Assembly (NCBI GenBank): GCA_018780265.1
Contig: JADMJV010000125.1
Coordinates: 29,841-93,840, forward strand
Length of the DNA: 64,000 nt
Reading direction: 5' to 3'
Origin: a bacterium
GTDB taxonomy: Bacteria > Vulcanimicrobiota > Xenobia > Xenobiales > JADMJV01
Shown here: positions 8,789 through 16,806 of the stretch, piece after piece
Layout: the number at the start of each line of letters is the position of its first letter
Position numbering within the stretch: the first letter of the stretch is position 1
Position numbers and translations under genes: made by a program
Notes under the pieces: generated by a model
Databases searched by the model: none
What the model was told of the DNA's origin: nothing
What the model saw: only the letters and a program-made list of their open reading frames with translations

Positions 8789-9283
8789 TCACTTCTCCAG
8801 GAGCAGCACGGTGTCGGGGCACCACGAACTGGAATGACGGACCAGGAAGCGTCCCTGGCTGCGTTTTTGTTCAAAGCGGAAAGTCCCGACCAACTGCGGC
8901 ATGTTGTTATCCCAGTTGAGGCTGCGCTCACCCTCAATCAGAATGGGCTCAGCCTGAAAACGACCGCGCAACGTGAAGTGGTTTCGCCGCACGGTTCCCT
9001 TCAGGTGGGCCAGACGACTGGATTCAACCGTCCCCCCCCGAGCTTTCAACCGGCAGTCGCCGAACAGTTTTGAACCAGACTGACCCAGCCGCAAGGTCAA
9101 CTCAAACGTTCCGTCCTGATTCAACGTCTGGCCGACCCACTGGCCCGAAATCGAGTGGTCGGGCAGCGACACCCAGTAAACCAGCATGGCCGTAACTCCA
9201 ACCAGGGCCAGAGCCGGCAACCGCCATTGGCCGGTCCATCGGCGCCGGGGGCGCTCTACCTCAATCCCAACACGAGCGTCCAT
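8789..9283 (-). CDS. single-pass membrane protein of unknown function
   Basis: A 164-residue protein: a basic cytoplasmic start (ERPRRRW), one transmembrane helix near residues 20-40 (LPALALVGVTAMLVYWVSL), then a beta-rich extracytoplasmic part beginning SGQWVGQTLNQDGTF that resembles small lipocalin/avidin-like domains which measure as 'G-x-W-x-G' openings. Only the opening motif is similar, so no family is claimed. ATG 9283 lacks a clear SD; an in-frame TTG at 9349 is the alternative. A relic of an NYN gene lies just upstream of it. Confidence 0.65.
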   Translation of the reverse strand: MDARVGIEVERPRRRWTGQWRLPALALVGVTAMLVYWVSLPDHSISGQWVGQTLNQDGTFELTLRLGQSGSKLFGDCRLKARGGTVESSRLAHLKGTVRRNHFTLRGRFQAEPILIEGERSLNWDNNMPQLVGTFRFEQKRSQGRFLVRHSSSWCPDTVLLLEK

Positions 9284-9387
9284 ACCCGATGGTTCGAGAT
9301 AGCCACCAGGACTCCCACTTTCTCGGGCCCTTACGCCCCATTCGAACAATCAGGGGATACCAACTCCAACCACTTCTCTGCACGTTC

Positions 9388-9439
9388 ACCTCGAAGTCGA
9401 TCTCTGGCGAACCAAGACGGCGCATGAGGATTATCCAGG
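9388..9439 (-). pseudogene. decayed 5' fragment of an NYN-domain gene
   Basis: On the minus strand this 52-base stretch matches the first codons of the NYN gene at 10504-10555 at roughly 80% of positions; it still translates as RRLGSPEIDFE against RQLGSPKIDFE. Similarity stops on both sides and no NYN core follows, so it is a relic of duplication or recombination. Confidence 0.7.
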
Positions 9440-10046
9440 CTCAGTTGTTGTTCGGTGGCGGGGGGCTCGAAAGATTGATCGTCATACTGTTCCCCGTATA
9501 CTGTTCTTTCGGGTGCCGATCAGTCTTCGTCCGGGCAGCACCAGAGGAGGGTCGTGTGCATTTGGCGCACTGTGTGTGAGCATAATCATGAGTTTCTTCC
9601 ACTGGAGACTTCCCCCCGGTCGCAATTCGTGCTTGTTTTAGGACACTCTACTAGGTTCAAGTAGTGGCAAGACCAGTTAATGGTGTGATCGCGCGGTTGC
9701 AACGAAGTCGGGATCGCGGAAGCTATTCGCCAAGCCGCCCCCGATTTGTTGGGATCGGTTCCCGGGCCCGGCTTAGGTCCGCGAAGTCAGCACGGTCTAC
9801 GCACTCGCCTACAAGTGCCCGGGAACGTCTAACCGATCAAAACCCCATGACCCCGGCTGAGCGGTAGAGGGTGGGAGTGCAACGGAGGGGTAAGCCGCGA
9901 AGGCATAGGGCGCCGAAGGCGCGAGCGCAGCGAGTTCACCCTTGCCGAGCAGGCTACCCTGAGAGGAGCGACCGACCGAGGGAGCGACCCAACACCCGAT
10001 CACAGTGCACTACACTATTTCCGGTTACGGCACAGAGGGGAGGAGG
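9440..10046. other. 600-base stretch without a recognisable gene
   Basis: No frame shows good coding signs. Features visible are a direct repeat ATACTGTTC at about 9485-9510, a GC-rich segment at 9895-9945 with short self-complementary runs (GGGCGCCGAAGGCGC), and a near-repeat GAGCGACCGACCGAGGGAGCGACC around 9965-9990. An unrecognised RNA or decayed genes are both possible. Confidence 0.4.
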
Positions 10047-10553
10047 TTAAATAGAAAAACTCTGAAAAAGCGGCAGTGTGAGTTCCTCTAGCTCATCGCA
10101 GGCCCGCCATATGTCTTGGTGATATGTGCCCTGTGGCCCGGGCCAGATCTTAACGAGCACCCCGTCTTGTTGAGCAAACTCAATGGCCGGCATGAAGTCG
10201 CTGTCGCCAGCCACAATATGGGCTTTGGAGATAATCCCCTTCGCGGATAGCCTCACGAGGTCAACGCCGAGCAGAATGTCCACTCGCTTTTGCTCGTAGG
10301 TGTAGTTGGGAGGCGCTCCCCGTCGGGCCAGCTTCCCGAGTCTGACCTGAAATCGCTGCAGGCTGTCCAGTGAGTGAAAGAAAGCCTGTCGCTTCTGCTG
10401 ATAGACCCGCTCCTGCTGCGTCGAAGGATTGCTCACCCATGGCGGGCAGTGGTAGTAGTGGCTTCGGAACCGTTCGGTGCCAGCGCAAATCGAATTTGAG
10501 AAAGCCTCGAAGTCGATCTTTGGCGAACCAAGTTGCCGCATGATCTTATCCAA
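10047..10553 (-). CDS. NYN-domain (LabA/DUF88) protein lacking the first strand
   Basis: A 168-residue protein of the NYN/PIN-like nuclease superfamily, which cleaves RNA or DNA with a cluster of acidic residues. Seen here are KLARRGAPP, the core QKRVDILLGVDLVRLSAKG, the GDSDF motif and a VLVKIWPGP strand. The usual opening strand with FIDGxN, which brings an essential Asp, is absent: the start is a TTG (10553) with AGGAG 6 bases upstream, and an in-frame TAG lies only three codons before it. Either this is a 5'-truncated, possibly inactive gene or translation restarted after loss of the first 10-15 codons. A relic copy of the same 5' region lies 1.1 kb away. Confidence 0.85.
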   Translation of the reverse strand: MDKIMRQLGSPKIDFEAFSNSICAGTERFRSHYYHCPPWVSNPSTQQERVYQQKRQAFFHSLDSLQRFQVRLGKLARRGAPPNYTYEQKRVDILLGVDLVRLSAKGIISKAHIVAGDSDFMPAIEFAQQDGVLVKIWPGPQGTYHQDIWRACDELEELTLPLFQSFSI

Positions 10554-10571
10554 GGTCCGCTCCTAAATTAT

Positions 10572-10595
10572 GAAGGCCCGACGAATCGGGCCTCC
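10572..10595 (-). promoter_or_regulatory. stable hairpin directly ahead of the NYN gene
   Basis: A stem of about 9-10 bp (AGGCCCGA / TCGGGCCT) closed by a TTCG loop when read on the minus strand, ending about 12 bases before the SD. Its U-run is poor, so it could be a weak terminator of upstream transcription or an mRNA-stabilising leader. Confidence 0.45.
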
Positions 10596-10950
10596 GTGTT
10601 CGGGATATAAGGCCGACGCTGAAACTTGCAGCGACGGTAAGTTCGACTTCATTCTACCCACACGGAGCGAGAAGTCAATCCCGTGCTGCGCCTTAATGGC
10701 CGAGGAGAAGGTTTGATTCTCTCTTTTCAAGAAAGTCCAGCAACTTCCCGATTTCCACGGCCCCAAATTTCCTGCCGGAATGGACGGGTGTGCGGAAACC
10801 ACCTCTCTCGGGTTTTCCGTCAGTCGACTATTCGCTGCGTTCCTGGCCAGTATCAGGTGTTGGGTCGCAGCGCAGATGACCTGCTGCAGTCGCCAAGCTG
10901 ACACGTCATGGCCAGTTTGCCGGACCCGCGAACCATGGTATGATGCCAAA
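10596..10950. other. no convincing gene
   Basis: A minus-strand frame of 128 codons crosses the NYN leader hairpin and has odd composition, so I do not call it. Another minus frame gives a plausible-looking peptide without a start (ending ...GKLLDFLEKRESNLLLGH then stop near 10695), perhaps a decayed gene end. Confidence 0.35.
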
Positions 10951-10952
10951 GA

Positions 10953-10977
10953 GCCCCCCGGCTGATGACCGAGGGGC
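10953..10977 (-). terminator. likely intrinsic terminator of the small peptide gene
   Basis: Read on the minus strand: a 9-bp stem GCCCCTCGG / CCGGGGGGC (one wobble) with a 7-base loop, followed by TCTTTGG. The U-run is weak. It starts 10 bases after the peptide's stop codon. Confidence 0.55.
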
Positions 10978-10986
10978 CCAGGGTTG

Positions 10987-11058
10987 CTAACCTACCGGTC
11001 TTGCAAGCAAGAGCAGAAGGATGAGCAGTAGAGCGAACAACAATACAGCTTTCTTCAT
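10987..11058 (-). CDS. 23-residue hydrophobic membrane peptide
   Basis: A very short gene encoding MKKAVLLFALLL followed by ILLLLLARPVG. The first residues are basic and the rest is one continuous Leu-rich membrane helix. The support is the translation start: GGAGG ends 6 bases before the ATG, within a GGAGGGAGG run, and a hairpin terminator follows the stop. No family is recognisable at this length. It could be a regulatory small membrane protein or a type I toxin-like peptide; no antisense RNA promoter is visible, so the toxin idea is speculation. Confidence 0.6.
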   Translation of the reverse strand: MKKAVLLFALLLILLLLLARPVG

Positions 11059-11541
11059 AGGTGGCCTCCCTCCAGAAGCCTGAGCGATACAACCGCTTGG
11101 GCTTCATTTGAGAGGGCCCCTCCGAGAGGGCTGCCTAGTCGAGGGCGCTACACCCCGAGGCGGTGTTACGTTTCCGGGGGCGAGTTCCCTGGTGGGGATG
11201 ACTCCTGGCCTTCCAGCAACGCCGCAACCCCAGGGAGAGGGTCTGGCCTGAGAGGGAGACCCAGGCCGGGCGTTTTGCCGTGTTCCTGGCCAGTTCATCG
11301 CCACCGAGTTTTGTGTTCCAACTGTCATGTCTACGTCTGCGGGTCACTGCTTGAGCGCGTGAGTAGCCTTCTGGCCGTTGCCATCGCCGCTGGGCACCTG
11401 GTCGGGCCCGGTGGGGGTGGTGGACCCTCTTACGCCCCCCTTGTAGGCGGTCTCATGTGTGGCAGTTAATGTGTCACTTCGTTGGTTGTTTTTGACTGTT
11501 CTCGACTGTTTGTCACGGTGTTGGTGTTTTGTCCAGGGCAT
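11059..11541. other. non-coding stretch, possible leader or RNA
   Basis: About 480 bases, GC-rich, without a supported gene. It contains several small inverted repeats such as GGGCCCCTCCGAGAGGG at 11114-11130. It could hold the promoter and leader of the small peptide gene on the minus strand. It matches no RNA family that I recognise. Confidence 0.4.
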
Positions 11542-11567
11542 AAAAAAACCCCGATTTCTCGGGGTTT
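11542..11567 (-). terminator. intrinsic terminator of tRNA-Leu
   Basis: Minus-strand hairpin AACCCCGA-GAAA-TCGGGGTT followed by a run of seven T, beginning about 9 bases after the tRNA 3' end. Confidence 0.92.
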
Positions 11568-11574
11568 CGTTGAC

Positions 11575-11658
11575 TGCGGGAGGCGGGACTCGAACCCGCA
11601 CGACCTTGCGGTCCCGGGATTTTAAGTCCCGTGCGTCTACCGATTCCGCCACTCCCGC
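11575..11658 (-). tRNA. tRNA-Leu (anticodon TAA)
   Basis: An 84-base class II tRNA: acceptor GCGGGAG / CTCCCGC, A73, D-arm GGCGGAATCGGTAGACGC, anticodon loop ACTTAAAATC with TAA, a long variable arm and T-arm GGTTCGAGTCC. CCA is not encoded. Confidence 0.95.
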
Positions 11659-11673
11659 GGAGGTAACTGCCCT

Positions 11674-11702
11674 AGAGTAGAGTCGGATGGAGGTGTTGTC
11701 AA
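11674..11702 (-). promoter_or_regulatory. sigma70-type promoter of tRNA-Leu
   Basis: On the minus strand, TTGACA (11697-11702), a 17-bp spacer and TACTCT (11674-11679), then about 15 bases to the mature 5' end. Confidence 0.75.
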
Positions 11703-11710
11703 GCAGGGTT

Positions 11711-12115
11711 TTAGCCGAGCAGGAACCAGTGCATAAAGCGCATCACCAAGCCGGGCCTGGGAGCCTCAACAGGAACGGCGGGCTTGACTGGAGGTTGGGA
11801 AAGGTTCTCGCCACCCAGCACTACAAACGAAACTTCGCCGTATTTGACCAGGCCCAGTTTCTCGCGGGCCACTTCTTCGGCGCCAGCGTCGGTGGACAGG
11901 TGGGCAACCTGAGCCTTGAGTTGGGAATTGGTGAATTCGGTCAGGCTGATCTCACTTTGCAGGCGCAAGAGTTCTGTCTGACGTTCTTCCAGCTCTCGTT
12001 GCTTGATCTGGCAGCAAAAGTAAAGATTGTAGGAAATCAACGCAAAAAGCAGAGCGGCCACGGCGGCGGCGCCAGACTGGCCACGAGTGGGAGGCCTGAA
12101 CCAACTGACGGTCAT
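11711..12115 (-). CDS. septum formation initiator, FtsB/DivIC-like
   Basis: A 134-residue bitopic membrane protein of the cell-division FtsB/DivIC family, which with FtsL and FtsQ/DivIB activates septal peptidoglycan synthesis. Layout: a short cytoplasmic start, one membrane helix at about 15-35 (AAAVAALLFALISYNLYFC), a leucine-zipper coiled coil at 40-85 (RELEERQTELLRLQSEI), then the typical AREKLGLVKYGEVSFVV stretch. ATG 12115 follows GGGGA. The tail is Pro-rich. It lies at the end of the pyk operon after a 78-base gap and is followed by tRNA-Leu. Confidence 0.85.
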   Translation of the reverse strand: MTVSWFRPPTRGQSGAAAVAALLFALISYNLYFCCQIKQRELEERQTELLRLQSEISLTEFTNSQLKAQVAHLSTDAGAEEVAREKLGLVKYGEVSFVVLGGENLSQPPVKPAVPVEAPRPGLVMRFMHWFLLG

Positions 12116-12193
12116 AAATTTCCCCAAAGCAAAGATATTGAAGAAAGCTCAATTCGAGAACCTGCGCACCAGATCCTTCCATGCCGAAGAAAG

Positions 12194-13630
12194 TCAGCGC
12201 TGCCTGACCTGGCGGACAGTGACAAAATTGGTAGGCACGCCTAGCGGCATGCCGGCCACAACCACTATGGTGTCACCGGCTTCGATAAAGGGTTGGCCAG
12301 CGGCGACCAGTTCGGCCTGGTGTAAGAGTTCGTCAATGTCTTGATAGTGGCTGACGCCGACCGGGGTCACGCCCCAGTTCAACAGGAGTTGACGGGACAA
12401 GGTTGGGTCCTGGGTAAGGGCCAGAATGGGCGCGCGCGGTCGATACTTGGCGATGCGGCGCACGGTGGTTCCGTTGACTGTGCAGGCCACAATGGCCTTG
12501 GCCTGCAGTTCCTCGGCGATCTCGCAGGCGGCCAGGGCCAGCACCTCGCCATGCTGGCCCAAACTGGCGCTCTCTAAATGAACATCTTCGTAACGGAGGT
12601 TACGTTCGGCTCGTGCGGCGATGCGATCCATCATCATCACCGTCTCTATGGGGAAGGCGCCCGAGGCGGTTTCTCCCGACAGCATGACGGCGTCCGTCCC
12701 GTCAAAAATGGCATTGGCCACGTCGGTCACTTCGGCCCGAGTGGGATTGGCTTGAGTAACCATGGTTTCCAACATCTGGGTGGCCGTGATTACCGGCCTG
12801 GCAGCCTTACGAGCCAGTCGGATGCACTCTTTCTGGACAATCGGCACTTCTTCGATGGGCACCTCAATACCCAGATCGCCGCGCGCCACCATAATGCCGT
12901 CAGAACTTTGAATAATTTCGGACAGTTCGGCCAGGGCTTCCGGCTTCTCGATCTTGGCGATCAGGGGTCTTCGGATACCCAACTCAGACATAATCTGACG
13001 GGGCCGGTCGAGGTCTGACTCACGCCGCACAAAGGATAGAGCGACCATGTCGACGCCTAAATCCAGGCCGAAACGAAGGTCGGCTTCATCTTTGGCGGTC
13101 AAGGCGGGAGTGGAGAGAACGGCTCCAGGCAGGTTCACTCCCTTCTTTGACTTCAAAATACCGCCCTGAAGCACCCGGGTAATCACCTGATTGGATCGAC
13201 ATTCAGTCACGACCAGTTCCAATTTTCCATCATCGAGCAGCACCTTGTTCCCGGCTCTCAACTCGTGGGCCAGTCCGGCGTAGGTGACACAGGCTCCCTC
13301 CTGGTTGCCCACAATGCGCGCTCCATCGGGGTCCGGAGGGTAGAGAATGAAGGGGGAGCCGGCAATCAGTCGGACGCCCTCTTCCATCTCTCCCAGTCGA
13401 ATCTTGGGACCGCACAGGTCCATCAGAATAGCCAGAGGCAGGTTGACAGCCGTCGAGGCGGCTCGCAGGTCCAGATAGGTCCTGCGATGACTCTCGTGGT
13501 CACCGTGTGAAAAGTTGAGACGGGCCACGTTCATACCCGCGCGCAGCAGGGCCTGCATCACTTCGGGCGACTGGCTGGCCGGACCGATGGTGCACACAAT
13601 GCGCGTCTTGCGATGAGGAATGGGTGGCAC
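12194..13630 (-). CDS. pyk: pyruvate kinase
   Basis: Converts phosphoenolpyruvate and ADP to pyruvate and ATP, the last step of glycolysis. At 478 residues it has normal length. Visible are KTRIVCTIGPAS at the N-terminus, MNVARLNFSHGDHE, the active-site signature IMVARGDLGIEVP near 240-250 (with the K-x-E pair IAKIEKPEAL before it), VMLSGETASG, and a C-terminal allosteric domain. The start is a GTG directly abutting the accA stop codon, implying translational coupling. Linking pyk with acetyl-CoA carboxylase genes places carbon flow into lipids in one transcript. Confidence 0.97.
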   Translation of the reverse strand: MPPIPHRKTRIVCTIGPASQSPEVMQALLRAGMNVARLNFSHGDHESHRRTYLDLRAASTAVNLPLAILMDLCGPKIRLGEMEEGVRLIAGSPFILYPPDPDGARIVGNQEGACVTYAGLAHELRAGNKVLLDDGKLELVVTECRSNQVITRVLQGGILKSKKGVNLPGAVLSTPALTAKDEADLRFGLDLGVDMVALSFVRRESDLDRPRQIMSELGIRRPLIAKIEKPEALAELSEIIQSSDGIMVARGDLGIEVPIEEVPIVQKECIRLARKAARPVITATQMLETMVTQANPTRAEVTDVANAIFDGTDAVMLSGETASGAFPIETVMMMDRIAARAERNLRYEDVHLESASLGQHGEVLALAACEIAEELQAKAIVACTVNGTTVRRIAKYRPRAPILALTQDPTLSRQLLLNWGVTPVGVSHYQDIDELLHQAELVAAGQPFIEAGDTIVVVAGMPLGVPTNFVTVRQVRQR

Positions 13631-14593
13631 TCAGGATACCTTGACTTCGCGCTTAACCTGGCCCATGGCCCGGTATTTCTTGTAACGCAAGTCGACCAGT
13701 TGGTCTGGTTGCAATTCCACCAGGTCGCGCAGATGTTTCTGCAGCGACAATTTGATGGCCCGGTAGGTCATGGGCAGGTCGCGATGGGCCCCACCAATGG
13801 GTTCGTGAATGACTTCGTCGACCAGGCCCAGGCCAATCAACACCTCGCTGGTTAATCCCAGGCTGGCTGCAGCCTGCTCGGCCTTGGCGGCGTCGCGCCA
13901 GAGAATGGTGGCGCAACCCTCGGGACTGATGACGGAGTAAACCGAATGCTCCAGCATGATGACCCGGTCTCCCACGGCGATGCCTAAGGCTCCGCCTGAG
14001 CCGCCCTCACCAATGACCACGGTAACGATGGGCACGGTCAATTCGGTCATGAGCGCGATGCTGGTGGCAATGGCTTCATACTGACCGCGTTCCTCGGCTT
14101 CAATACCAGGATAGGCGCCGGGTGTATCCACAAAGGTGATGATGGGCAACCCAAAGCGTTGGGCCATAAGCATCAGGCGCTGCGCCTTGCGGAAGCCCTC
14201 CGGAGCGGGCATCCCGAAATTGCGAGCCAGATTCTCTTTGGTATCTTTGCCCTTCTGGTGACCCACCACCAGGCAGGCCCGCCCTTCAAAGCGAGCCAGA
14301 CCGGCTACAATAGCGGCGTCATCGGCGAAATAACGGTCCCCGTGTAGTTCGGTGAACTGAGTAAAGAGTTCGCGCAAATAGTCCAGAGTGGTGGGACGCT
14401 GGGCGTGGCGGGCAATTTGAACCCGGTCCCAGGCCGTCAGATTACTGTAGATGCTGTGCTTCAGCTCTTCGGCTTTGCGCTCGAGCAGGCGGATTTCCGA
14501 GGAGAGATCCACTCCGCCCGACTGGGTCACTTCCTTCAGTTCCTGGATCTTCTTTTCCAGTTCCAGCAGGGGCTTTTCAACTTCGAGAAACAT
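13631..14593 (-). CDS. accA: acetyl-CoA carboxylase carboxyltransferase subunit alpha
   Basis: One half of the carboxyltransferase that moves CO2 from biotin to acetyl-CoA to make malonyl-CoA, the first step of fatty acid synthesis. 320 residues, normal length. Features: an N-terminal helical region (EKKIQELKEV), AQRPTTLDYL, GDRYFADDAAIVAGLA, FVDTPGAYPGIEAEERGQ and GEGGSGGALGI for the oxyanion hole. It starts 2 bases after the accD stop, and pyk starts at its own stop, so accD-accA-pyk is one unit. Confidence 0.97.
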   Translation of the reverse strand: MFLEVEKPLLELEKKIQELKEVTQSGGVDLSSEIRLLERKAEELKHSIYSNLTAWDRVQIARHAQRPTTLDYLRELFTQFTELHGDRYFADDAAIVAGLARFEGRACLVVGHQKGKDTKENLARNFGMPAPEGFRKAQRLMLMAQRFGLPIITFVDTPGAYPGIEAEERGQYEAIATSIALMTELTVPIVTVVIGEGGSGGALGIAVGDRVIMLEHSVYSVISPEGCATILWRDAAKAEQAAASLGLTSEVLIGLGLVDEVIHEPIGGAHRDLPMTYRAIKLSLQKHLRDLVELQPDQLVDLRYKKYRAMGQVKREVKVS

Positions 14594-14595
14594 GC

Positions 14596-15471
14596 TTAGA
14601 CCTCCAGCGAGCGCGTCAAAAGAGAGAGTATCTGAGAGGCGGTGGCCTTGAGTTCTCCGCGTTTGACCACCTTATCAACGAATCCGTGCTTTTGGTAAAA
14701 TTCGGCCGTCTGAAAACCCGGGGGAAGCTTTTGACGAATGGTCTGCTCAATGACCCGCGCTCCCGAAAAGCCTACGATAGCGCCCGGCTCAGCCAGAATC
14801 ACGTCGCCCAAGCTGGCAAAGCTTGCAGCCACACCAGCGGTAGTCGGATCGGTGAGGATTACGAAATAGGGCAGACAGGCCTTGTTGAGTCGGCGCACCG
14901 CCGCCGAGGTTCGGGCCATCTGCATCAAGCTGAGCATACCCTCTTGCATGCGAGCGCCGCCAGACGAGGTGATCATGATAGTAGGCAGACGCCTTTCCAG
15001 GGCACGCTCCATCATAGCCGTGATCTTCTCCCCCACCGCTGACCCCATCGAGCCGCCTCGAAAATGAAAATCCATCACTCCGAGAGCAATACGGGCCCGG
15101 TCCAGGGTGCCAGTGCCGGTAAGGACAGCATCGGAAAGCCTGGTCTTCTGGCGGTCCTGAAGCAACTTACCTTGATACTCAGCGCCAAACTCGAGCGGGT
15201 CACCAGAAATGATGTCAGCATCCCATTCCTCAAAGCTACCGGGGTCACAGAACTGCTCGACTCGCTCGCGGGCCGTCAGTTTGTGGTGATGGCCGCATTT
15301 TTCACAAACTTTCAGGTTCTCTTGAAAATTTTTCCGATACACGGCTGTGCCGCACCCGGCACATTTGACCCAAAGGTCGCTGGGCGGGCTGTTCTTGGAG
15401 GTCGCGGGTTCTGTCTCCGAGGAGTCAATACGCGGCTTTTGACTGCGAAACTTATCGAATATCGAGGCCAT
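14596..15471 (-). CDS. accD: acetyl-CoA carboxylase carboxyltransferase subunit beta
   Basis: The beta partner of AccA. A four-Cys zinc ribbon is at the N-terminus (C37, C40, C56, C59 in CAGC...CEKC), followed by the crotonase-like domain: GGSMGSAVGEKI, ITSSGGARMQEG, DPTTAGVAASFA and AEPGAIVGFSGARVIEQT. 291 residues is normal. ATG 15471 is the only reasonable start. The first 30 residues (QKPRIDSSETEPATSKNSPP) are a polar extension. Confidence 0.97.
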   Translation of the reverse strand: MASIFDKFRSQKPRIDSSETEPATSKNSPPSDLWVKCAGCGTAVYRKNFQENLKVCEKCGHHHKLTARERVEQFCDPGSFEEWDADIISGDPLEFGAEYQGKLLQDRQKTRLSDAVLTGTGTLDRARIALGVMDFHFRGGSMGSAVGEKITAMMERALERRLPTIMITSSGGARMQEGMLSLMQMARTSAAVRRLNKACLPYFVILTDPTTAGVAASFASLGDVILAEPGAIVGFSGARVIEQTIRQKLPPGFQTAEFYQKHGFVDKVVKRGELKATASQILSLLTRSLEV

Positions 15472-15542
15472 TGGGTCGTTTTCTCATACTCTCTCGGGAA
15501 GTCCCGCCCATCTTAAGGTGTAGCATTACCCCGATTCGGCCC

Positions 15543-16805
15543 TCAAAAACCTTCTTGCACTTCCCCCACTACCGCTTCTCGCCACCGCCGTAGCAATCGA
15601 ACCGGCAAGCAGTGGCCCCGCAAGGCAGGCCCACCGCGAATCAGAAGAGGTAGAAAATTGTCGCTGGTAGCCTTCATCCAGCCCGGCCGCTCCCACTCCG
15701 ACTCCACTAAGGCGGGTCTGGTTTGCCCCAGAGAGGCGCGCTGAAATCCGACTAGTTTGCGCTGGGCCAGTCGCAGCAGGCGGTCGCGGCGCTCGTGTAG
15801 CAAGGGCGGTGCCACCGTCTGGGAAAACCTGGCGGCGGCCGTACCCGGACGGGCACTGTACGGAAAAACGTGGATTTTGGAAAACGGTGTGCGGCGCACG
15901 TAATTCATCAGTTGCTCGAAGTCCTGGTCGCTCTCGCCCGGAAAACCCACCATCAGGTCCGTGGTGAGGCTGGCGCCGGGCACGCGGGCCACAAATTCCT
16001 GAACCAGGTTGTCGTAGTGGGCCAGTGTGTAGCCACGGTGCATTCGGTCCAGGATCGTATCGCTGGCATGTTGCAAAACCAGGTGCAAATGAGGACAGAG
16101 GCGCCGCGGGTAGAGTTGCATCAATTCGATCAAACGGACGGGAAACAGGTCGGGTTCTACCGAACTCAGGCGTATGCGCACCTGCGATGTGCTGGACAGA
16201 ATGGTCTCGACAAGATCGGCCAGGTTGGTATCGAGGTCGTGACCCCAGGCTGAGAGGTGAATTCCGCTCAAAACCACTTCTCCGGCGCCATCGTGTTCGA
16301 ATTGCCGAACCCGTTCCACGACCCATTCCAGAGACTTACTGCGCGCCCGCCCGCGCACATAAGGAACGATGCAAAAAGTGCAAAACTGGTCACAACCGTC
16401 CTGGATGCGCAGCAAGGCCCGGGCCCGGTCGCGGCGCAGCCAGCCACGTTCCAGGATGGCAGCACTGGGACAATTTTCGGCGCCGATCAGGGCCAGCACA
16501 TTTTCGCGCTGATCCGGGGGAAGCCGCAAAGCGCTGTAGGGAACTCGCTGCCAGGCGCCACCCCGCTGGGCCGCACCACAGCCGGTCACCACGACCTGTT
16601 CGCCCGAACGGGCAGCTCTGCGCACCATCTGAGCCGACTTTCGATCGGCCTCACGAGTCACCGTGCAGGTGTTGACGATCTGACAGTCGGCCACCTGGCC
16701 AAACTCGACTTCTTGAAAACCAGCTCCAACCAGGATTTGGGCCAATTGTTCGGAGTCGGCCTGATTGGCACGACAGCCCAAGGTATGGATGGAAAAAGTG
16801 GGCAA
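15543..16805 (-). CDS. mtaB: tRNA methylthiotransferase, MtaB-like radical SAM enzyme
   Basis: Adds a methylthio group to t6A37 of tRNAs decoding ANN codons, using two 4Fe-4S clusters and S-adenosylmethionine. 420 residues. The UPF0004 domain has HTLGCRANQADSE, NTCTVT and VVTGCGA for the first cluster; the radical SAM motif is CDQFCTFC with IVPYVRGRARS after it, then VGFPGESD and a C-terminal TRAM-like tail. The usual PLQSGSD is replaced by VLQHASD, a mild deviation. The start is TTG, one base past the nrnA stop. MtaB is preferred over MiaB because of TLGCRANQ and the IVPYVRGRAR form. Confidence 0.9.
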   Translation of the reverse strand: MPTFSIHTLGCRANQADSEQLAQILVGAGFQEVEFGQVADCQIVNTCTVTREADRKSAQMVRRAARSGEQVVVTGCGAAQRGGAWQRVPYSALRLPPDQRENVLALIGAENCPSAAILERGWLRRDRARALLRIQDGCDQFCTFCIVPYVRGRARSKSLEWVVERVRQFEHDGAGEVVLSGIHLSAWGHDLDTNLADLVETILSSTSQVRIRLSSVEPDLFPVRLIELMQLYPRRLCPHLHLVLQHASDTILDRMHRGYTLAHYDNLVQEFVARVPGASLTTDLMVGFPGESDQDFEQLMNYVRRTPFSKIHVFPYSARPGTAAARFSQTVAPPLLHERRDRLLRLAQRKLVGFQRASLGQTRPALVESEWERPGWMKATSDNFLPLLIRGGPALRGHCLPVRLLRRWREAVVGEVQEGF

Positions 16806-16806
16806 A

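Noticed and set aside
9895..9990. Repeated GAGCGACC and GCGAGCGCAGCGAG motifs considered as a CRISPR-like or mobile repeat
   Set aside because: Units are not regularly spaced and no spacers, cas genes or terminal repeats are present.
10563..10949. Minus-strand reading frame of 128 codons upstream of the NYN gene
   Set aside because: It runs through the leader hairpin and SD region of the NYN gene, has no SD and an unnatural composition.
11059..11541. Considered RNase P RNA, SRP RNA and tmRNA
   Set aside because: None of the conserved cores (such as GGAAGCAGC or a tRNA-like end with a tag frame) is visible.
11344..11652. Minus-strand reading frame across tRNA-Leu
   Set aside because: It is the translated tRNA gene and its terminator.
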